Shown here: positions 37,088-47,916 of the stretch, in pieces
How positions within the stretch are numbered: the stretch's first letter is position 1
Layout of the letters: the number at the start of each line of letters is the position of its first letter
NCBI RefSeq assembly: GCF_023845585.1
Contig: NZ_JAMQHS010000002.1
Span: 310,001 to 374,000 of the forward strand
Origin: Clostridium sp. CMCC3677
Lineage (GTDB): Bacteria > Bacillota > Clostridia > Clostridiales > Clostridiaceae
Direction: 5' to 3'
Length of the DNA: 64,000 bases
Position numbers and translations under genes: made by a program
Notes under the pieces: generated by a model
The model's database searches: none
The model's input: only the letters and a program-made list of their open reading frames with translations
Told to the model about the DNA's origin: nothing

Positions 37088-38461
37088 TTATATTTCAACA
37101 ATATTTTTTAGCCATTTCTTTTTTTTATATCTTTTAAAGCTTAAAACAAATTTATAAATTTCTTCTGCTAATACTAGTACATAAACCCAATAAATAGGTA
37201 ATGATAAAAATATTCCGCCTAAATAAGCTAAAGGAATTCCAATTAACCATACTCCAGTAGAATCTAAAATAAGTCCTGCTTTAGTATCTCCTCCACTTCT
37301 AAGAACTCCAGTAATATTAACTAAATTAAACATTTTAAAAGGTAAATATAATACAAATACTATTAGACATTTGCTTATATCTACTGCTACTGATTCTGTC
37401 ACCGTAAACAAATGTATTAATGGCCATCTTGTTAAAAAGCATATAATTCCTATAAATAAAGTAGCTATAAATTGCAATATAAGAAGATATTTTGCATGTA
37501 TATCTGCTTTTTTAAGTTTATTTGCGCCTAATTCATTTCCCAAAATAACAGCTGTTGCTGCACTAATACCTTGGAATATTACTACTGCTATTTGTTCAAC
37601 TGTTTGAGTTATAGTGATAGCTGCAACTGCTCCATCACCCATTCTTCCATATACAAGTGAATATATAGTTACTCCGAGTCCCCACATAAACTCATTTGCA
37701 ATAACTGGAGATACTGTAATAAAGAACATTTTTATAAACTCTTTATTAAAATCAACTAATTCCTTTAATCTTGCAGCAGCTGGTCCATTTTTTAAGTAAA
37801 CCACACTTAATACACTAATACATTCAACTATCCTAGCAATTAAAGTTCCAATAGCAGCGCCTTGCACCCCTAATGCTTGAAAACCAAAGTGTCCAAATAT
37901 TAATGTATAATTTAAAACTGCATTAATTAAAATTGAAAATAAACTTATTACAACTGGTGCTTTTACTTCATTTACAGCTCTTAATAAAGAAATATAAGCA
38001 TTAGTAATTGCTGTTAATGGATAACTTAATGCAACAATTGATAAGTACGCAACTCCTATACCTATTGTTGATTCATTTGGTGTAAAAATTCTCATAACTA
38101 AATTAGGGCATATTAAACTTGGAATAACGAATATTATTGCTCCAAGTAAACCTATAATTAAAGATATTCCCAGTACTTTTCTTATATTTTTAATATCTTT
38201 TTTACCCCAATATTGAGCTGTTAATATTGATGATCCACTTACAATTCCAAATAATAATAATGTAAATACAAAAAAGACTTTGTTAGCAAGTCCTACAGCT
38301 GCAATGGTGGTTTCACCTAATTGCCCTATCATCATAGTATCTATAAGATTTAATGTTGTATTAAGTAAAGCTTGTATAGTTACTGGAATAGCAATGGCTA
38401 TTGTTTTACGAAGAAATACTTTATCTTCTACTATGTTTATTAACTGTTTTGTTATTGTCAC
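37088..38461 (-). CDS. MATE family efflux transporter
   Basis: 457 residues with twelve membrane segments in two homologous halves. The first half starts RKTIAIAIPVTIQALLNTTL and has NLIDTMMIGQLGETTIAAVG, the typical MATE entry motif. It exports cationic or organic compounds using an ion gradient. The ribosome site is a GGGGGGAG run. It is transcribed alone. The substrate is unknown. Confidence 0.92.
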   Translation of the reverse strand: MTITKQLINIVEDKVFLRKTIAIAIPVTIQALLNTTLNLIDTMMIGQLGETTIAAVGLANKVFFVFTLLLFGIVSGSSILTAQYWGKKDIKNIRKVLGISLIIGLLGAIIFVIPSLICPNLVMRIFTPNESTIGIGVAYLSIVALSYPLTAITNAYISLLRAVNEVKAPVVISLFSILINAVLNYTLIFGHFGFQALGVQGAAIGTLIARIVECISVLSVVYLKNGPAAARLKELVDFNKEFIKMFFITVSPVIANEFMWGLGVTIYSLVYGRMGDGAVAAITITQTVEQIAVVIFQGISAATAVILGNELGANKLKKADIHAKYLLILQFIATLFIGIICFLTRWPLIHLFTVTESVAVDISKCLIVFVLYLPFKMFNLVNITGVLRSGGDTKAGLILDSTGVWLIGIPLAYLGGIFLSLPIYWVYVLVLAEEIYKFVLSFKRYKKKKWLKNIVEI

Positions 38462-38641
38462 TATTTCTCCCCCCTTTTGTCTATATAAATAACTACAAAT
38501 ATCTAAAAAACTCCATGTACAATACTAACATAAAATATATAAATTTACCAAGTGTTCTATAATAAAGTAAATTATGCTATGTGTTTTAGTTATACAAAAA
38601 TTAATTAGTAATAAAATTTTCAAAAGAATAAAGTAATAACA

Positions 38642-38689
38642 AAAACTAGAATTCATAATTAATACTAATCTAACTACGATTCTAGTTTT
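38642..38689 (-). terminator. Terminator of the pbuX-xpt operon
   Basis: AAAACTAGAAT (38642-38652) pairs with ATTCTAGTTTT (38679-38689). It is 28 bases downstream of the xpt stop codon. Confidence 0.7.
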
Positions 38690-38716
38690 AGTTATGCATA
38701 TATAATTTTAAAAGCA

Positions 38717-39289
38717 TTATTTTTTAATTTTTATGATTCCTTTTTCAAGCTTTTCTATTCTAGCTAAAGAATATAAATCATATCCTTTTTCTTCTAAAAG
38801 TTTTGGACCTGGTTGGAATGATTTTTCTATTACAATCCCAATTCCAGCAACTTTAGCTCCAGCAACTTCTACTAATCTTGCCGCTCCAAGTGCTGCTTCT
38901 CCATTAGCTAAAAAATCATCTATAATTAATATATTATCATCTTCATTTATATACTTCTTTTGAAGTGTAAGTTCATAATCTGTACCTTTTGTAAATGAAT
39001 GTACTGTTGTTTGATAAACATCACCATTTAATATTTTAGATGCTTGTTTTTTTAATATTACCATTGGTAAATTCATTTGCATAGCTGTCATGACAGTTGG
39101 TGCAATTCCTGAACTTTCAATTGTAAATATTTTAGTTACATTATGACCTTTAAAGTAATTTTTAAAATATGTGCCCATTTCATACATTAAATCAGCATCT
39201 ACTTGATGATTTAAAAATGAATCTACTTTTAACACTTCATTTGAAAGTGCCTGTCCTTCTTCTAATATACGCTTATGTAAATTTTCCAT
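38717..39289 (-). CDS. xpt: Xanthine phosphoribosyltransferase
   Basis: 190 residues, full length. It has the Xpt signature: [30 protein letters not shown]-type N-terminus, [20 protein letters not shown] and the PRPP loop [16 protein letters not shown]. It converts xanthine and PRPP to XMP. It follows pbuX after 2 bases and shares its guanine riboswitch, so excess guanine turns it off. Confidence 0.96.
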   Translation of the reverse strand: MENLHKRILEEGQALSNEVLKVDSFLNHQVDADLMYEMGTYFKNYFKGHNVTKIFTIESSGIAPTVMTAMQMNLPMVILKKQASKILNGDVYQTTVHSFTKGTDYELTLQKKYINEDDNILIIDDFLANGEAALGAARLVEVAGAKVAGIGIVIEKSFQPGPKLLEEKGYDLYSLARIEKLEKGIIKIKK

Positions 39290-39291
39290 TT

Positions 39292-40656
39292 TTATTTTAC
39301 CTCACTTTTTTCATCTTTTAATATTAAGTTTAAAACTAAAGCTACAATAGTTCCAGTTGAAATACCAGATGAGAATATCATTTTTAATCCTTCTGGTAAT
39401 TGACTTATAAAATCTGGACGGAATGTAATTCCAACTCCAAGACCTATTGATGTTGCTATTATTAATAAATTTCTATTATTTAACTTTACTCTACTTAAAG
39501 TCTTAATTCCAGATGCTGCAACAGTACCAAACATAACTATTCCTACACCGCCTAAAACTGGTGATGGTATTATATTTATTAAAGCTGCAAACTTAGGAAA
39601 AAAGCCTAATATAATCAATATAATTCCAGCCATCATTGCAACATACTTACTAGCTACTTTGGTTAAAGGAATTAATCCTACATTTTGACTAAAAGAAGTA
39701 TTAGGAAATGTTCCAACAACTCCTGCTAACATACTTCCAATTCCGTCAGCTAACACACCAGCTCCAACTTTTTTATCGTCCATATCTATTTTAGAAACTT
39801 CACCTATTGCTTTTAAGCACCCAACTGTTTCTATTGTAGTAACAAAATATGCAGGAATAAAAGGTATTACTACTTTCCAATCAATAGTTACACCATATGA
39901 AAATATTTTAGGAAATGATACGAAATTTGCTTCTTTTACAATGGTAAAATCAATCATTCCAAGTAGTATACATATTATATATCCCATTATCATACCAATT
40001 AAAATTGAAGCACTACTAACTAATCCTTTTCCGTATCTATTTAAAAGCAACGTTACAACCATTACTAACATAGCAATTGAAATATTCATTATACTACCAT
40101 AGCTTGATGAACCTACTCCACCAGCTGCCCAATCCATAGATACTGGAAGTAATGTAAGACCTATTAAACATACAACTGTTCCTGTAACTAATGGTGGAAA
40201 TAATTTCATTAGTGGTCTAATTATAAAACTTAAAATTATTTCTACAAATGAGCCCAAAATTGTTGCACCTATAATACCTGGAATTCCAAAAACACTTCCA
40301 ACAGCTATAGATGGTGAAACAAAGGTAAAATCTGTTCCCATTATACATGCTACTCTTGATCCTACAGGCCCAACTCCTCTAGATTGAATAACTGTAGCTA
40401 TTCCAGCAGCTAAAATCGTTGCACTCATAAGAGCAGTTGATGTTGCAGTGTCAAATCCTAATGCACTTGAAATAACCAATGGGACAACTATAATTCCTCC
40501 AAATGCTGCAAATATATTTTGAAATGCCAATAATATTTGAGTAGTTAAATTAGGTTTGTCATCAATACCATAAAGTAATTGTACATCTTCTTGATTTTTC
40601 AACAAATTATCTTGTCTCATTTTAGGCCTTTTCGTTTGCTCTAATTCTAATTGCAT
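39292..40656 (-). CDS. pbuX: Xanthine permease
   Basis: 454 residues from the ATG at 40656, which has GAGGGGG at 10 bases; the frame extends 27 codons upstream but that part contains the riboswitch downstream region and no ribosome site. It is an NCS2 nucleobase transporter with about 14 segments: [60 protein letters not shown] and [11 protein letters not shown]. It imports xanthine by cation symport. It is the first gene of pbuX-xpt. Confidence 0.93.
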   Translation of the reverse strand: MQLELEQTKRPKMRQDNLLKNQEDVQLLYGIDDKPNLTTQILLAFQNIFAAFGGIIVVPLVISSALGFDTATSTALMSATILAAGIATVIQSRGVGPVGSRVACIMGTDFTFVSPSIAVGSVFGIPGIIGATILGSFVEIILSFIIRPLMKLFPPLVTGTVVCLIGLTLLPVSMDWAAGGVGSSSYGSIMNISIAMLVMVVTLLLNRYGKGLVSSASILIGMIMGYIICILLGMIDFTIVKEANFVSFPKIFSYGVTIDWKVVIPFIPAYFVTTIETVGCLKAIGEVSKIDMDDKKVGAGVLADGIGSMLAGVVGTFPNTSFSQNVGLIPLTKVASKYVAMMAGIILIILGFFPKFAALINIIPSPVLGGVGIVMFGTVAASGIKTLSRVKLNNRNLLIIATSIGLGVGITFRPDFISQLPEGLKMIFSSGISTGTIVALVLNLILKDEKSEVK

Positions 40657-40740
40657 GTTATTTATCCCCCTCTTAGTAAAAATAATCATACCTAAAGACG
40701 CGTAAATAACTAATATATGCTTAAATAAATCTAACAAAAA

Positions 40741-40877
40741 AACACCTCAAATTATAAAATTTGAGGTGTTGCATTTCTAGATAATAATTAATCAAGAATT
40801 TTAACAATACCTCGTAGTCTGCTAATTTACGGATAGCAGGTAGAAACTTTTCAACCATTATATCGAAAATATACGAG
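40741..40877 (-). ncRNA. Guanine/xanthine-operon purine riboswitch and terminator
   Basis: The aptamer is 40811-40877 on the minus strand: P1 CTCGTA/TACGAG, J2/3 GTTTCTACC, L3 CCGTAAA and the junction GACTAC with C at the specificity position (guanine class). It is followed by a terminator (arms 40741-40752 and 40759-40770, U run). Guanine or hypoxanthine binding should favour termination before pbuX. Confidence 0.95.
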
Positions 40878-40995
40878 CCTTTCGTATGAATGTTGAAATT
40901 ATAACATATAAACTTTATTTATTCAAATAAATTATAGTTTATTAAGACGTTCTCAATATAATACAATAGTTTTTAATAAAACTAATCATTTTTTA

Positions 40996-42183
40996 TCAAA
41001 AATTCTTGCAATTTGGAAATTCATCGTCTTTAAAATTTTTTGTATAAATTAATATAAAATATGTAATTATTAATATTAATCCAGCTATTATAAAAGGTAA
41101 CTTACTTCCAACATTAAATATAAATCCTGAAAATAAAGATCCTGCTACCATTCCTAATGCTTTAGACGAATTTTGCATTCCCATTATCATACCATAATTT
41201 TTGTTAGCTTCCTTAGATATTATACTTTGTTGTATAGGTATTATTAAAGAAATAAATGATAAAAAAATTATCACAAAAATTATTGCAATAATTAAATTTT
41301 CTATTAATGATGCTATTATAAGAGATATTCCTGAAAAAACTACAACTGCTTTAAAGAGATTCTTTTCATTAAATTTTTGTGCTAAATGAGGATTTACAAA
41401 AAAATTCATTATAAGACCTATCATTCCTGATACAAACATCACTATACCAATTACACTAGGTGATAACTTTAAAACTGCTTCAACATAATAATTTATTGTT
41501 GAATTATAGCTTGTTGTTGAAAAAGAAGTTAATGCAACTGCTATTATCATAATTCCTAGTACAGATTTTAGATTTATTTTAATTTTTTCACCTTCATATA
41601 TTTTAAGTTTTTTGTTTATAGTCAAAGATGGTGTCCTTATGCTCTCTCCTATAAAAAAATTTATTAACAAGGTTATTATCAAACATACAACAAATTGAAA
41701 TAAAAATGTTAATTTATATTTATTGCTTCCTATTACACCTCCCATAAGTGATCCCAAAGAACTTCCTACGTAACCAAAAGCTGAATAATATGACAAATAC
41801 TTTATCCGATTCTTGTTATTGGTTATATCTGTTATATATGCCATTGAAACTGTTATATAACTTGCTGCAAAGGCACCTGCTAATAATCTAAAGATTAATA
41901 TGAATATTGTATTTTTTGAAAAACCAAAACCAATTTGACTTATTCCATATCCACAAACACCATATATTAAATATCTTTTTCTTCCATTTTCATCGGATAG
42001 CTTTCCCCAAACTGGAGATGAAATAAATGTTGCAATAGACATAAAAGCAAAAAATATACCAAACATAAAAGAAGGTAATGATAATTCTGTAATTAACCTT
42101 GGAGTAACGGGATGTGCCATATTAAATGCAAACATAACAGTTAGATTTAACACAAGTAAATATCTCTTGGATACTTTTTTCAT
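40996..42183 (-). CDS. Major facilitator superfamily transporter
   Basis: 395 residues with twelve membrane segments. The motif-A loop reads GKLSDENGRKRYLIYG between segments 2 and 3, typical of drug:H+ antiporters and sugar exporters. It is a single gene upstream of the riboswitch operon on the same strand, with no regulator adjacent. The substrate is unknown. The start is ATG. Confidence 0.9.
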   Translation of the reverse strand: MKKVSKRYLLVLNLTVMFAFNMAHPVTPRLITELSLPSFMFGIFFAFMSIATFISSPVWGKLSDENGRKRYLIYGVCGYGISQIGFGFSKNTIFILIFRLLAGAFAASYITVSMAYITDITNNKNRIKYLSYYSAFGYVGSSLGSLMGGVIGSNKYKLTFLFQFVVCLIITLLINFFIGESIRTPSLTINKKLKIYEGEKIKINLKSVLGIMIIAVALTSFSTTSYNSTINYYVEAVLKLSPSVIGIVMFVSGMIGLIMNFFVNPHLAQKFNEKNLFKAVVVFSGISLIIASLIENLIIAIIFVIIFLSFISLIIPIQQSIISKEANKNYGMIMGMQNSSKALGMVAGSLFSGFIFNVGSKLPFIIAGLILIITYFILIYTKNFKDDEFPNCKNF

Positions 42184-42421
42184 ATTTATTTACACCTAGC
42201 TTTCTTTTCCTTATGTACATTTATTTTGTCAATTTTGATTTATTACTATTCCTATTAGTTAAAGTTTAATTATCCTATAACTTGTGAAAAACTTAAATTT
42301 AGCAGTATGCTTACAAACAAATGTATATGATTATTGCATTATCTGTGTCTTATTAGGCATTATTTAATATTTTTTGTATTCATATAACATTTACATATTT
42401 ACTTTTATTTTCCATATAAAG

Positions 42422-42465
42422 AAAAAAAGAATTGAATTAATTAAAACTATAAATCAATTCAATTC
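42422..42465 (-). terminator. Terminator of second MATE gene
   Basis: GAATTGAATT (42429-42438) pairs with AATTCAATTC (42456-42465), with a run of seven U after it on the minus strand. Confidence 0.75.
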
Positions 42466-42485
42466 CTTATGCTTTTTAAAATTCT

Positions 42486-43856
42486 CTATTCCTTAATTTT
42501 AAATAATTTCTTTGAAAAAATTATAAAACAAATTATAGTTGATATTGCTGCTAGTATATCTGCAACTGGTTCTGCCATTAGTACCCCTCTTAATTTATCT
42601 TCAAAAAACATAGGTAATATAAAAATAAGCGGTATTAATAAAATAACTTTTCTAAGCAGAGCTAATATAAGTGATATTTTAGCTTGACCTAAAGCAAGAA
42701 ATGTTTGTTGGCACGCTATTTGTGCACCAAAAATTATAATTCCAGCAAAAAATATTCTCATACTCCATGATGTCATTTCTATTAATTTAGGATCACTGTT
42801 AAATAACTTTACAAATCCTTGTGGAGATACCATTATAAGCACCCACATAATAACGGTATAAGATAAACAACTTATAAGAAGCAATTTAAATGTTTTTTTA
42901 ACTCTATTAACATTTTTTGCTCCATAGTTATAACTTATAATTGGTTGAGCACCTTGAGATAGTCCCATAAGTGGTAATAGTATTATTTGCATAATACTAC
43001 TCATTATAGTCATAGCTCCAACTGCTAAATCCCCACCATAAAGTGAAAGTTGGTTATTTTGAGATATTAAAACTAAACTTTCAGTAGCTTGCATTATAAA
43101 TGGAGATACTCCAAGGGCCATTATTGATAATACTATTTTTGCATTTGGAATTAAATATTTATTTCTTATCTTAAGTATACTCTTTTTACCAAATAAGAAA
43201 TACAACACCCATGCTGCTGATACTGTTTGAGATAGTATTGTAGCTAAAGCTGCCCCTTTCACTCCCATATCAAATCCAAAAATTAAAATAGGATCAAGAA
43301 CTATGTTTATAACAGCTCCTATCATTACAGTAGTCATACCTACTTTAGCAAATCCTTGAGTATTAATAAATGAATTCATTCCAAGAGCTATTTGAACTGC
43401 TATAGTTCCTACAAGATATATCCCTAAATAATCATTAGCAAATCCTATTGTAGCTTCACTAGCTCCAAATGCCCAAAGCAATGGTTCTTTGAATATAAAA
43501 AATCCTATTGTTAAAGCTATTCCTAATATTATTAAAGTAGAAAAACTATTACTTAATATTTTTTCAGCACCATCATTATCTTTTTCTCCCATTTTAATAG
43601 CTGCAATTGGCGCTCCACCCATTCCTATTAATGCACTAAATGCAGATATTATAAGAATTATTGGGAATGCAACTCCGACTCCTGCCATGGCTATGTCTCC
43701 ATTAGCAATTCTACCTATAAATATTCTATCTACTATGTTATACAAAATATTTACAAGCTGAGCAACAATAGCTGGAAGAGCCAAACTAAAAAGTAATTTT
43801 CCTATTGGATCTTTACCTAAGTCTGTAGTTATTTTATCTGTTGTATTTTTATTCAT
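42486..43856 (-). CDS. MATE family efflux transporter (second)
   Basis: 456 residues from the ATG at 43856, which has AGGAG at the correct distance. Motifs: PIGKLLFSLALPAIVAQLVN, NIVDRIFIGRIANGDIAMAG, IALGMNSFINTQGFAKVGM and PLMGLSQGAQPIISYNYGAK, the DinF/NorM-like branch that is distinct from the first MATE gene. It probably exports toxic organic compounds. Its leader holds two 12-base direct repeats that may be an operator. Confidence 0.93.
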   Translation of the reverse strand: MNKNTTDKITTDLGKDPIGKLLFSLALPAIVAQLVNILYNIVDRIFIGRIANGDIAMAGVGVAFPIILIISAFSALIGMGGAPIAAIKMGEKDNDGAEKILSNSFSTLIILGIALTIGFFIFKEPLLWAFGASEATIGFANDYLGIYLVGTIAVQIALGMNSFINTQGFAKVGMTTVMIGAVINIVLDPILIFGFDMGVKGAALATILSQTVSAAWVLYFLFGKKSILKIRNKYLIPNAKIVLSIMALGVSPFIMQATESLVLISQNNQLSLYGGDLAVGAMTIMSSIMQIILLPLMGLSQGAQPIISYNYGAKNVNRVKKTFKLLLISCLSYTVIMWVLIMVSPQGFVKLFNSDPKLIEMTSWSMRIFFAGIIIFGAQIACQQTFLALGQAKISLILALLRKVILLIPLIFILPMFFEDKLRGVLMAEPVADILAAISTIICFIIFSKKLFKIKE

Positions 43857-43916
43857 GTTATTCACTCCTATTATCATATAGACTCAAACATTCCCTAACT
43901 ATGTTTAGCATCTTAA

Positions 43917-43950
43917 TACATAATGTTACTACAATATGTACATAATGTTA
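43917..43950. promoter_or_regulatory. Two direct repeats upstream of MATE gene, possible operator
   Basis: TACATAATGTTA occurs at 43917-43928 and 43939-43950, exactly 22 bases (about two turns) apart, 60-95 bases upstream of the start codon. Each half contains the near-palindrome ACATAATGT. The spacing suits a dimeric repressor binding twice on one face. Confidence 0.4.
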
Positions 43951-44081
43951 AGACACCTTGATACGTAAATTTATATTTCTACAAACTTACTGGTATTGGA
44001 ATTGCCTAAAAATCATCTATAATATAGTGAAAATATTGTGAAATACATCTTTCAATATTTACTTTCATCATACCTTATTGT

Positions 44082-47006
44082 CTACAATTTAGCCTTTAAA
44101 TTAAAATCTATGTTACGAAAATAACTTTGCTCATCTTTGGTACCTAAAAGTTCCCAAAAAATTTTATGCTTTCTCGCTTCATTATTGAATTCAATTTCAA
44201 TGTTTTTATTTTTCTTTCTCATATCTCTTAACAAAATATTTAAATTATACTTTTTCCAAAACTTATAGTCATAATCAATTTTATCTAATACTCTATCTGA
44301 ATTAAGAATTTCAATTTCCGGACCGCTAAGATCTCTTTCTATATTTCTTATTGTATTAGAATTCTTCCCTGGATCTAATATAACAAAATATCCATAGTCT
44401 AAATCACTTCTAATCAATCTTCCATATATCTGTTTCATTTTTATACATAGTTGAGGATAATTAACTTCTTGGTATCTCTTACTTTGATATGTTGTTATAG
44501 CTTTTAATATTGGGTAATCTATACTATAATTAGGTAATTTATCTAACATCACACATGTAAGTCCCTCTCCAGCTATGTCTATTCCTTCAAAGAATCCCTT
44601 TCCCCCTAATACTATAACACTTCTATTTTTATCATTTAGAGATGAAATAGCTTTTCTATTTACATGAACTTCTATCTTTGTTCCACTAGTTAATAATTGC
44701 AATTCATCAAAAACTTCTTGTTTTCTATTGTTACTATTAAATAAAACAAGTATATGTCCATTTAACTTTTTAGCAGTATTAAATATAAAATATGCCATAT
44801 TCTTAGTGTAATTTGGACTATCATAAGAACCTATATCATTTAAAGCAAATATTTTTGTTCTTTGTTTTAAATTAAATGTGGATGGAATTATAAACTCATC
44901 AGAATTTTCTTGACCTAAATGTTTCTTTATCTTTTTAAAAGAATTTTCTATTCTTAAAGTTGCTGATAAGAAAGTTGTACTTTTTACTTCTTTAAGCATA
45001 TGTTCATTTACTAATTCACCAACGTTTAAAGGTATATTTCTAAATGTAAATCCTTTATATTCCATATCTATTTCTAATTCTTTTGCGTAAAATGTACTTT
45101 CTTCTAAAAATTTATCTATTATATTAAAGTTATCTTTTAATTTGCCTACATAATCATTCAAACTTCTAAGCTCTTTATCTCCGTTTGTTTCATCTTCTAA
45201 TGTGATATTTCTTATATAATCATTTAAAACCTTATATATTCCATATATACTTTCTTTTATATTAGATATTGGTAATCTTAAGTCCTTCATTATATCTTTT
45301 AATTCATCTTTAGGTAAAAAGAATTCAGTAGTAAAATTATACTTACCATTCGCTAATTCTATACTTCTAAACTCATTTAACAGTATAATTATATTACTAT
45401 TAATCTCTTCAACTAAAAATCTCAATTTATTTAAATCTATATTTTCTCTATACCCATATTCTGCATTTAATGTCCTAAGTTGAGTATAAATACTTGGATG
45501 TCCTTTTTCTATTTGATTTAATAACTCTATGAATTCATTAGAAATAAACTCTTCACAAAAGAAATCATAGCATTTATCCATTAAATTATGAGCCTCATCA
45601 ATTATTAAGTGGTTTATCTTTTTCTTTTCAGAATATGGATAACATGATAATAATGAATGATTAATAACAGTTATATTTTCACTAGGAAGTTCATTATACC
45701 TATTTTTTAAATAACATGGTTTAATGCATCTATCCAAATCACAAGATTCATTATCACAATTTATTGCTTTTAAATATTTATCAATTTCAAAATGAATATA
45801 TGCCCAATAGCTTATATTTTCTATATCTCCATGTTTACCACCATCACATAATCTTCTTAAAAACAATTGAGTTAAACTACTTTCTTTGCTTTCATTAAGT
45901 GCATCACATTTATTTAATCTATCTATGCAAATATAATTTGCTTTTCCTTTCATAGCTCCATAGTTCAATTTTTTGTCTAATCCAAGTTTTTTAAGTATCA
46001 TTGGTATATCTTTTTCAATAAGTTGATTTTGAAGTTCTTTGGTATTTGTAGATATAAAATAACTTGCATCTTCTATTTTCTTATTCTTTTTGTTTAAATA
46101 AGCTTTAGTTGCTGCTATAAGAAGATATGCAAATGTTTTTCCACTTCCAGTTGGTGCTTCTATAAATATTCTTTTTTCATTTTCTATATTTTCTCTTATC
46201 TTATTTGAAAAGTTCTTTTGATCTTCCCTATATTGGTAGCCAAAATCACCGCCATTATTCCATATTTCTTCATTAACTAATAGATCTTCATACTTTTCAT
46301 AATCTATTGGTATTCTTTTTAGCTTAACATCTTGCCTTTTATTTTCTTCATAACTTACATAAGGATAATCCTCTATATTAAATAATATTGGCTTCAATAA
46401 ATATTCTTTCCATTCCCAATGTTTTAAAAATTCATAGTCTTTATCTATAATATTATATAGTGATTTATTTTTCTTTTTACTTTCTTCTCTAATCCACTCT
46501 CTACATAAAAGTGAGTTTACCACTTTTAAAGTATCAATTGAATCTTCAAGACCTCTATGAAATTCATCTTTATCTAAAATAGTGATACTCTTTATTAAAG
46601 AATCTAAATTATACTCTTTTCTCCAAGGTTCAAGTATTGCTGAAAGTTCCATAGAATCAAATATTTCATTTTTTATCTCAGGAATATGATAAGAGAGAAA
46701 TTTTCTTTCAAAGCCTCTATTATGGCAGATAAGTGGCAAATCTTCTAAAAAAACTAACAACTCCTTCTTTATATCTTCTAAGTACTTTGAGTTCATAAGC
46801 TCTTCCTCTTTTAACCCCTGACAAAGTTTATAAATGCTTACAGGAACATTTCCCTTAGGTCTTATTAGTACCTCATATGTAGTTACACTTGAATTTTTTA
46901 TTTTAACTGCACCAATTTCGATTATTTCACAGTTGTTTTCGTCTAATCCTGTTGTTTCAATATCTAGATATATAACATTATCTAAAATGCTTTTTAATTG
47001 TTCCAT
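44082..47006 (-). CDS. dinG: DinG-type helicase with N-terminal DnaQ-like exonuclease
   Basis: 974 residues. Residues 1-170 are a DEDDh exonuclease (VIYLDIETTGLDENNCEIIE with Asp and Glu, CHNRGFERKFL, HRGLEDSIDTL). Next is an XPD/DinG helicase: Walker A EAPTGSGKTFAYLL, four-cysteine cluster region (NYICIDRLNKC to CDLDRCIKPC), DEAH box IIDEAHNL, SATLRIENSF, and GGKGFFEGIDIAGEGL with QIYGRLIRS motif VI. The cysteines suggest an Fe-S cluster, which many Firmicute fusions lack. It unwinds 5'-tailed DNA and probably clears RNA-DNA hybrids. It is a single gene. Confidence 0.93.
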   Translation of the reverse strand: MEQLKSILDNVIYLDIETTGLDENNCEIIEIGAVKIKNSSVTTYEVLIRPKGNVPVSIYKLCQGLKEEELMNSKYLEDIKKELLVFLEDLPLICHNRGFERKFLSYHIPEIKNEIFDSMELSAILEPWRKEYNLDSLIKSITILDKDEFHRGLEDSIDTLKVVNSLLCREWIREESKKKNKSLYNIIDKDYEFLKHWEWKEYLLKPILFNIEDYPYVSYEENKRQDVKLKRIPIDYEKYEDLLVNEEIWNNGGDFGYQYREDQKNFSNKIRENIENEKRIFIEAPTGSGKTFAYLLIAATKAYLNKKNKKIEDASYFISTNTKELQNQLIEKDIPMILKKLGLDKKLNYGAMKGKANYICIDRLNKCDALNESKESSLTQLFLRRLCDGGKHGDIENISYWAYIHFEIDKYLKAINCDNESCDLDRCIKPCYLKNRYNELPSENITVINHSLLSCYPYSEKKKINHLIIDEAHNLMDKCYDFFCEEFISNEFIELLNQIEKGHPSIYTQLRTLNAEYGYRENIDLNKLRFLVEEINSNIIILLNEFRSIELANGKYNFTTEFFLPKDELKDIMKDLRLPISNIKESIYGIYKVLNDYIRNITLEDETNGDKELRSLNDYVGKLKDNFNIIDKFLEESTFYAKELEIDMEYKGFTFRNIPLNVGELVNEHMLKEVKSTTFLSATLRIENSFKKIKKHLGQENSDEFIIPSTFNLKQRTKIFALNDIGSYDSPNYTKNMAYFIFNTAKKLNGHILVLFNSNNRKQEVFDELQLLTSGTKIEVHVNRKAISSLNDKNRSVIVLGGKGFFEGIDIAGEGLTCVMLDKLPNYSIDYPILKAITTYQSKRYQEVNYPQLCIKMKQIYGRLIRSDLDYGYFVILDPGKNSNTIRNIERDLSGPEIEILNSDRVLDKIDYDYKFWKKYNLNILLRDMRKKNKNIEIEFNNEARKHKIFWELLGTKDEQSYFRNIDFNLKAKL

Positions 47007-47170
47007 AATATACTATTAACTCCTAGTATTTAAATAATTTAAATATGTGTTTTTTAATAAATCTAATAAAATTATATCATAATACAATTCTTCACTAAAT
47101 CTATTCCTAATCTTAAATATTATTAGCTTTATAAGCTTTAATAATTCTATACTTTTCTTATACAATAAAA

Positions 47171-47208
47171 AAGTTCCAGACATAATAAATTTATTATATC
47201 TGGAACTC
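47171..47208 (-). terminator. Strong terminator downstream of the Cys-rich small gene
   Basis: A stem of about 17 bp between 47171 and 47208 (AGTTCCAGA... and its complement) with one G-U pair on the minus strand, and a run of six U. The nearest upstream minus-strand gene ends at 47376. Confidence 0.8.
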
Positions 47209-47375
47209 TCCAAATAATTTACTAAATCACTTTTTGCATCAAGTATTATAAATAAATATTTATAATTATTATACTTACATATAACTATATTCTTGATATT
47301 TAGTGTGATTTAGCTTCATTATTTTTGAAAGGAATTAAGTTTAAAACTTATGTTTGTAATATAGATGTTTTCTTA

Positions 47376-47615
47376 TTACTTTGAACAAGAACACCATTGA
47401 TTATTTGTAGCAGTTTTTTCATGTTTTTCAAATGGTTCTTTAATATCATAATTTTTAGGTACTGATGACCAGTTATTACAAGTGGCGCTTTTTCCTGATG
47501 TATCATTCACTGTTTCTTTAGTCAATGGTGTTTCCTTTTCATGGCATGAACATCCATTACAAGTCTTAAGGTTACTGTTATCATGATGACCACAACTTCC
47601 GTTTTCATTACTCAT
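47376..47615 (-). CDS. Small Cys/His-rich hypothetical protein
   Basis: 79 residues from the ATG at 47615, which follows AGGAAGGA at 10 bases; an earlier in-frame ATG lies within the leader hairpin. The N-terminus is Cys/His-rich (NGSCGHHD, KTCNGCSCHEKE) and the C-terminus ends NNQWCSCSK, suggesting metal binding or disulfide cross-linking. It is very hydrophilic with no signal sequence. The leader closely resembles that of the small gene at 47709, so the two are probably coregulated. A spore or stress role is possible but not shown. Confidence 0.6.
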   Translation of the reverse strand: MSNENGSCGHHDNSNLKTCNGCSCHEKETPLTKETVNDTSGKSATCNNWSSVPKNYDIKEPFEKHEKTATNNQWCSCSK

Positions 47616-47632
47616 AACAAACACTTCCTTCC

Positions 47633-47651
47633 TACACATATAGCTTGTGTA
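47633..47651 (-). promoter_or_regulatory. Leader hairpin of the Cys-rich small gene
   Basis: TACACA (47633-47638) and TGTGTA (47646-47651) are inverted. On the minus strand the hairpin is followed by GGAAGGAAGTGTTTGTT and then ATG. It is matched by the hairpin at 47917-47937. Confidence 0.55.
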
Positions 47652-47708
47652 AAAATTAAGTTTTTATGCTTTTTTATTCTGGAAATTCACACCATTTACT
47701 ACTTAATT

Positions 47709-47900
47709 TTACTTGGTATGTGTATACTTTTCTCCTGTACTATCATTAAATCCTTTAACATGATAATGTTCAGTTAAAGGATTAGACGCTATATTTGACA
47801 TTTGATTTTCTGTAACCATTCCAAGGTCGTGATATCCTTCCCCATTATAACGATTAACATTTTTTTCTTCTTCACTACAAGATCTTTTAGGTGTATACAT
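47709..47900 (-). CDS. Small polar hypothetical protein
   Basis: 63 residues from the ATG at 47900 with AAGGGA 10 bases upstream (a GTG three codons earlier is part of that leader). Very polar, no membrane segment: MYTPKRSCSEEEKNVNRYNG start, end STGEKYTHTK. It is not recognised as any family. It lies between the Cys-rich small gene and a membrane protein gene and shares a leader type with the former. Confidence 0.55.
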   Translation of the reverse strand: MYTPKRSCSEEEKNVNRYNGEGYHDLGMVTENQMSNIASNPLTEHYHVKGFNDSTGEKYTHTK

Positions 47901-47916
47901 CTTAAACACTTCCCTT

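Noticed and set aside
47016-47213. A 65-codon frame on the minus strand upstream of dinG
   Set aside because: Its first codons overlap a strong terminator hairpin (47171-47208), there is no ribosome site, and the composition is that of random AT-rich sequence.
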